NCBI GenBank assembly: GCA_030015575.1
Contig: JASDDO010000006.1
Coordinates: forward strand, 203,923,632-203,987,631
Origin: Agapanthus africanus
Lineage: Eukaryota > Streptophyta > Magnoliopsida > Asparagales > Amaryllidaceae
Length of the DNA stretch: 64,000 nucleotides
Reading direction: 5' to 3'
The first letter of the stretch is position 1; each line of letters starts with the position of its first letter. The notes under the pieces are model-generated. The model did no database searches. It worked only from the letters and a program-made list of their open reading frames with translations, and was not told the origin of the DNA. Shown one piece after another: positions 60,517 through 64,000 of the stretch. Both the position numbers and the translations under genes were made by a program.

Positions 60517-60717
60517 GCTTAGTCGGTCGACTGAATGTGTCGAATTTTCCCAGTAGTCTTATAATTTCCAGTACATTAGTTTTTTACAATCTGAAAAATT
60601 TTTAGAGACCAAAAAATTTCAACAGAAAACTGTCGTGAACTAAAATTGGGTTTTTGGAATTTTGGTCGATCGGAACTGAAAAACACATCAAACGAAGCTA
60701 GACGAAGTTAATGGCGA

Positions 60718-60730
60718 GACTCTGATACCA
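60718..60730 (-). other. Primer binding site of C
   Basis: The minus strand reads TGGTATCAGAGTC, one base inside the LTR end. Confidence 0.9.
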
Positions 60731-60731
60731 C

Positions 60732-62937
60732 TGTAAGTGCACGGCGGCGCCCCGGCCGTCAATCCGACGGCCAAACGCGGAAACGGTGATAAACTTAAAT
60801 TTTGCGGACTTAGCAAACCGGCACCACCGCGCACTAAACCCCGGATCGTGCCATTAAACTAGATCTAGCAACTAACAAGAAGGGGAAAAGATATACCGAC
60901 TGATCCGAGTCCTCCGGTCTTCATCTCCACTCCGATCTCCTCGCGGGATCTCCGGTCGTCGCCTCTTCGCCGGAAGGGCACCACGTCGCCTGCATCTTTT
61001 ACGGGCTCCCGCCTCTATACCGAGGCAACTCGGGCATGAAGCTGGCAAGTCAACATGCCCAAGACTAGCTATATAATGTAGTGTAGAGTGCAAGTCTCAC
61101 TTTGGGGTATTGTTGCCATTGATGGAGGTGAAGGAAGAATGAGCTTTGGAGGGAATTGAAGCTCTCAATCTTTTTCAAAGAAAATGAGATGATCAAATAT
61201 ATCTCCACCCAAAATGAACCTCTCTCTCTCTCACTCAAAGAAGTGGCCGGCCTCATCTAGAGAATGGTGGTGGGAAAAATGAAATCAACCATCATCAAAT
61301 CAAGAAGGAGAGTGAGTGTAGTAAAAATAGAAAGGTGACCATAAACAAACATCAACCATGCTTAATACTTCTATTCACATCAAATCTCATTAATGCAAAA
61401 GTATGGATGAAAGATATCATAATCAATACAATTGCAAGAAACCCCTTCCAAAAATGTTATTTGCATAATTGCAAATAACACCCTCCATCGGAAAAGTCCG
61501 GCCGGGAAAGAACAAAGGAAAACCGGCCGGAACGGAATGCAAACTGGCAATTCCAGAAAACTGGTTCCGTAATAAATTACAGGAAAACCCCGATACTGTG
61601 CATACACACCCGCATCTGTATTCCGTCCGGATACAAATGCAAAGAGACAAAATCTACACTGTACTATACTAGGATCCGGCTTAAACCAAAGCCGGCTAGT
61701 AATATCCGTCCGATCCTGATCCGTGCAATACCGCACGTATCTGATCGAACGCTGCCATATAACCATACGGCCACTAGTACAAAACTGTCCGATCCTGATC
61801 CGTGCAATACCGCACGTATCTGATCGGACCCTGCCATATCTCCATACGGCCTCTACAGCGTTTCGCCCGAAAGCTTGAGTAACTGAAAGTGTGGTGGACT
61901 CTAAAGACTCGTCAATACTATGGCTGTGGATTTAACCACTAGCACGTCAGAGGTATAAGCCAATACGTGACGGGCCACCAGCTATTGACCAAAAGGGACG
62001 TCGATGAGCGAACTCATCCTGACACCCTACTGAGCCTGTCAGTGACAATATCCGTACAGTCCGGTCCGTTCGTCTATGAGCATCGCATGTCGGGCCTAGG
62101 GGGTTGGTAAAAGTCAGACCCCCAAAAGCGGTACAAGTCGTGTCGGAGTGTAGCCCAGAACACCCTGAGATACTACTGGAATACTTACCAGTAAATCTCC
62201 TGCCTTGGCCAAGGTCTTCGTGTAATGGCTCTCCTAGACACAGCGCGACCACACCCCCAATACCGGGAGAGACGAACCCCTGAAGATCCGCTCACTGCCT
62301 CCATGCGGCTCGGGACTGTACCCAACTAAAACCTGTTTGCACGACTCCTTTGAGCCGTGGTAGGGTAGTAATCAAAGTACAGTGGGAACTCACACGAGAC
62401 AAATGACGATCCCCAGGTCGATGAACTAACCTGTACACATGTCACCAGGGAACTGCTATCTGACGTCAAGTATAATCCCAACTAGCAGGTTCCCAGCGAG
62501 TCCTGTCCGGTGTACTCATAACCCAATGAGCACCTGTATACATCTTAGGTGATCCAACTGACACCAATGGCTTGTGAGACCGGCCACCGCCCCTCGTCGG
62601 GGTCTCGACTGTATACACTAGTCTACTCTGGAGTATCGATGCCCTGTCTCGAAACTCCCACGACTAGGGACCTTTTAAGGATGTGCTTATAGACTACCAG
62701 CTCCCACGTATATGATTGCCCTCATACTGCCGGTAGTCAAGCAAGAATCCTAGGGGCTCTATCAACGTGCAATAGCGACCTGTCATGTCACCTAAATCAG
62801 TACACGATGATAAAGGTAAACCAGATAGCATACTATCATCTCGAGTAAGACTGTCCTACCGGGATAGGTCCTCCCTCAATCATTGCAATCACGTGCCTGT
62901 GATCCAATAATTGACTCTGAGGGCACTATCTCCAACA
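60732..62937 (-). mobile_element. 5' LTR of C
   Basis: Identical in length to the 3' LTR. GGCCGTC (60754-60760) and GACGGCC (60766-60772) form a 7-bp hairpin near the primer site. Confidence 0.92.
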
Positions 62938-62942
62938 CTACG

Positions 62943-64000
62943 ATCTCCCTGATCAAGTGATACGGCCTTAAGATGTGTCTGGACTTCTGATGGGACCTGG
63001 GTTCCTTCGCTAAAGCTATAGCGCCGTTGTTGTCACAATACAGAGGTATTGGACCAACACTGCTAGGAACCACCTAAAGTTCTGTGAGGAACTTCTTCAT
63101 CCAGACTGCTTCTTTTGCGGCATCGCAAGCAGCTATGTACTCCGCTTCCATCGTTGAGTCTGCAACGGTCTCCTGTTTGGAACTCTTCCAACAGACCGCC
63201 CCTCCATTGAGGGTAAAGACATAACCCGACATGGATTTGGAGTCATCTTTGTCACTCTGGAAGCCGGAGTCGGCAAAGGCCTCCAACTGGAGGGCTTTTT
63301 CGCCATATATCAAGAACATCTCCTTAGTCCTTCTTAGGTACCTGAGAATGTTCTTTACTGCTATCCCGTGCTTCTCCCCTGGGTTTGCTTGATACCGGCT
63401 TACTACGCTCAATGCGTATGCTACATCTGGTCTGGTACATAACATCGCATACATTATAGAGCCTACCGCTGAAGCGTAGGGTATAATCGACATGCGATCC
63501 CTTTCCAAATCAGTCTTGGGAGGCATCTCTTTGGAGAGGGTGATTCCGTGACAAGCCGATAGGTTACCGCGCTTAGAATCATCCATACTGAATCTTTTCA
63601 CTATGGTGTCTATTTACCTGGACTGTGAAAGTCCCAACATCCTTTTTGATCTATCACGATAGATCCGGATCCCCAGAATGTAGGTGGCATCACCCAGGTT
63701 TTTCATGGAGAATTTATGTGACAAGAATCTTTTGACTGACTGTAACGTAGGAATATCATTTCCTATTAGGAGAATGTCATCCACGTACAAGACGAGGAAT
63801 ACTATAGCTCTCCCTACAATCTTACTGTATATGCAAGGTTCATCTGGATTTTTGATAAAGTCGAATTCTTTGACAGCATCATCAAAACAGATGTTCCAAC
63901 TCCGCGATGCCTGCTTTAGTCCATAAATGGACTTAAGCAGCTTGCATACTTTACCGCTGCTCCCACTCTGAATGAATCCCTCTGGCTGATCCATATAGAC
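62943..64000 (-). pseudogene. Reverse transcriptase and RNase H of D (5' continuation off window)
   Basis: The minus strand gives MDQPEGF, a SIYGLKQASRSW segment, the YVDD box (about 63778-63789), ILGIRIYRDRSK, and RNase H with FADSGFQSDKDDSKS, DSTMEAEYIA and YCDNNGA. All closely match element A. It is broken at a small number of places and continues past the right edge. Fossil. Confidence 0.88.

Larger units (their letters stand above)
58426..60717 (-). other. Leader of C
   Basis: It carries the same modules as A and B: GC dyad 60473-60516, the CCCTACG(G/A)GTGCGGC block in two copies (59728 and 59855), conserved block 59448-59532, a duplicated segment of period about 137 (59061-59320), three hairpins (58727-58938) and a pyrimidine-AG site at its distal end. 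No coding frame. Confidence 0.78.
52836..62937 (-). mobile_element. Complete copia element C, both LTRs, TSD CTACG
   Basis: 5' LTR 60732-62937 and 3' LTR 52836-55041 are both exactly 2,206 bp, with perfect CTACG copies at 52831-52835 and 62938-62942. Spot comparison shows about one difference per hundred bases or fewer, so it is the youngest dated insertion here. The primer site and polypurine tract are intact, but the interior's coding content is heavily broken. This contrast suggests a non-autonomous lineage moved by another element's proteins. Confidence 0.92.
50753..64000 (-). mobile_element. Copia element D, 3' part, interrupted by complete element C
   Basis: In sense order the visible parts are reverse transcriptase and RNase H (64000-62943), then after element C the RNase H tail (52830-52697), then the 3' LTR (52696-50753). 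The upstream half lies beyond the window. D is inserted in LTR E. D and A have similar LTR ends and protein motifs and appear to be the same subfamily. It is broken. Confidence 0.85.

Noticed and set aside
1-64000. Host protein genes, tRNA or rRNA genes
   Set aside because: Apart from retroelement proteins no conserved domain, exon-like series or cloverleaf was recognised on either strand by reading. A translated database search and tRNAscan-SE would settle this.

Overview
The window looks like intergenic, repeat-packed DNA of a flowering plant. It is built almost wholly from LTR retrotransposons nested in one another, plus one decayed L1-type LINE. I found no host protein gene, tRNA, rRNA or CRISPR array. 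Plant origin is inferred from the element types: Ty1/copia elements primed by initiator tRNA-Met with LTRs of about 2 kb and leaders of about 2 kb (Angela-like architecture), Ty3/gypsy LTRs with TGTAACA...GGGTCGTGACA ends, and a plant L1 LINE.

Layout. 1-7756: copia element A (minus), with gag-pol open across the whole visible part, a 2 kb leader and its 5' LTR. 7757-9430: debris of gypsy LTRs. 9431-13610: leader and 5' LTR of copia element H (minus), split by a 1.4 kb gypsy solo LTR. 13640-14779: partial gypsy LTR J. 14780-16795: copia LTR K (plus). 16796-19569: LINE relic (minus). 19570-24010: copia LTR M (minus) with a short RNase H tail, split by solo LTR Q. 24011-40132: gypsy-type element T (minus) with a non-coding interior, split by complete copia element B (plus, 28765-38697). 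40133-43071: copia LTR pieces G and F (plus). 43072-50752: copia LTR E (minus), split by the 4.06 kb gypsy solo LTR P and by copia solo LTR N. 50753-64000: copia element D (minus), which itself contains the complete copia element C (minus, 52836-62937).

Insertion order can be read from 5-bp target duplications: CTAGT (solo LTR in H), CTTAT (P in E), TGCAC (N in E), CTACG (C in D), TGGTT (B in T) and a near match CCTCC/CCTTC (Q in M). D also sits inside E, so C is third level (E, then D, then C).

The copia LTRs form one superfamily. They share a core of more than 1 kb but differ at their ends. Elements A, B and C share a highly structured leader. In sense order it has (1) a tRNA-Met primer site, (2) a long GC-rich dyad, (3) a strongly conserved block containing a CGTTAG/CTAACG stem, (4) three hairpins whose stems change by compensatory pairs and whose loops resemble each other, and (5) a pyrimidine tract with AG just upstream of gag. 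This leader is the most interesting content of the window. The GC-rich dyad also occurs in gypsy LTRs from unrelated families, which is unexpected.
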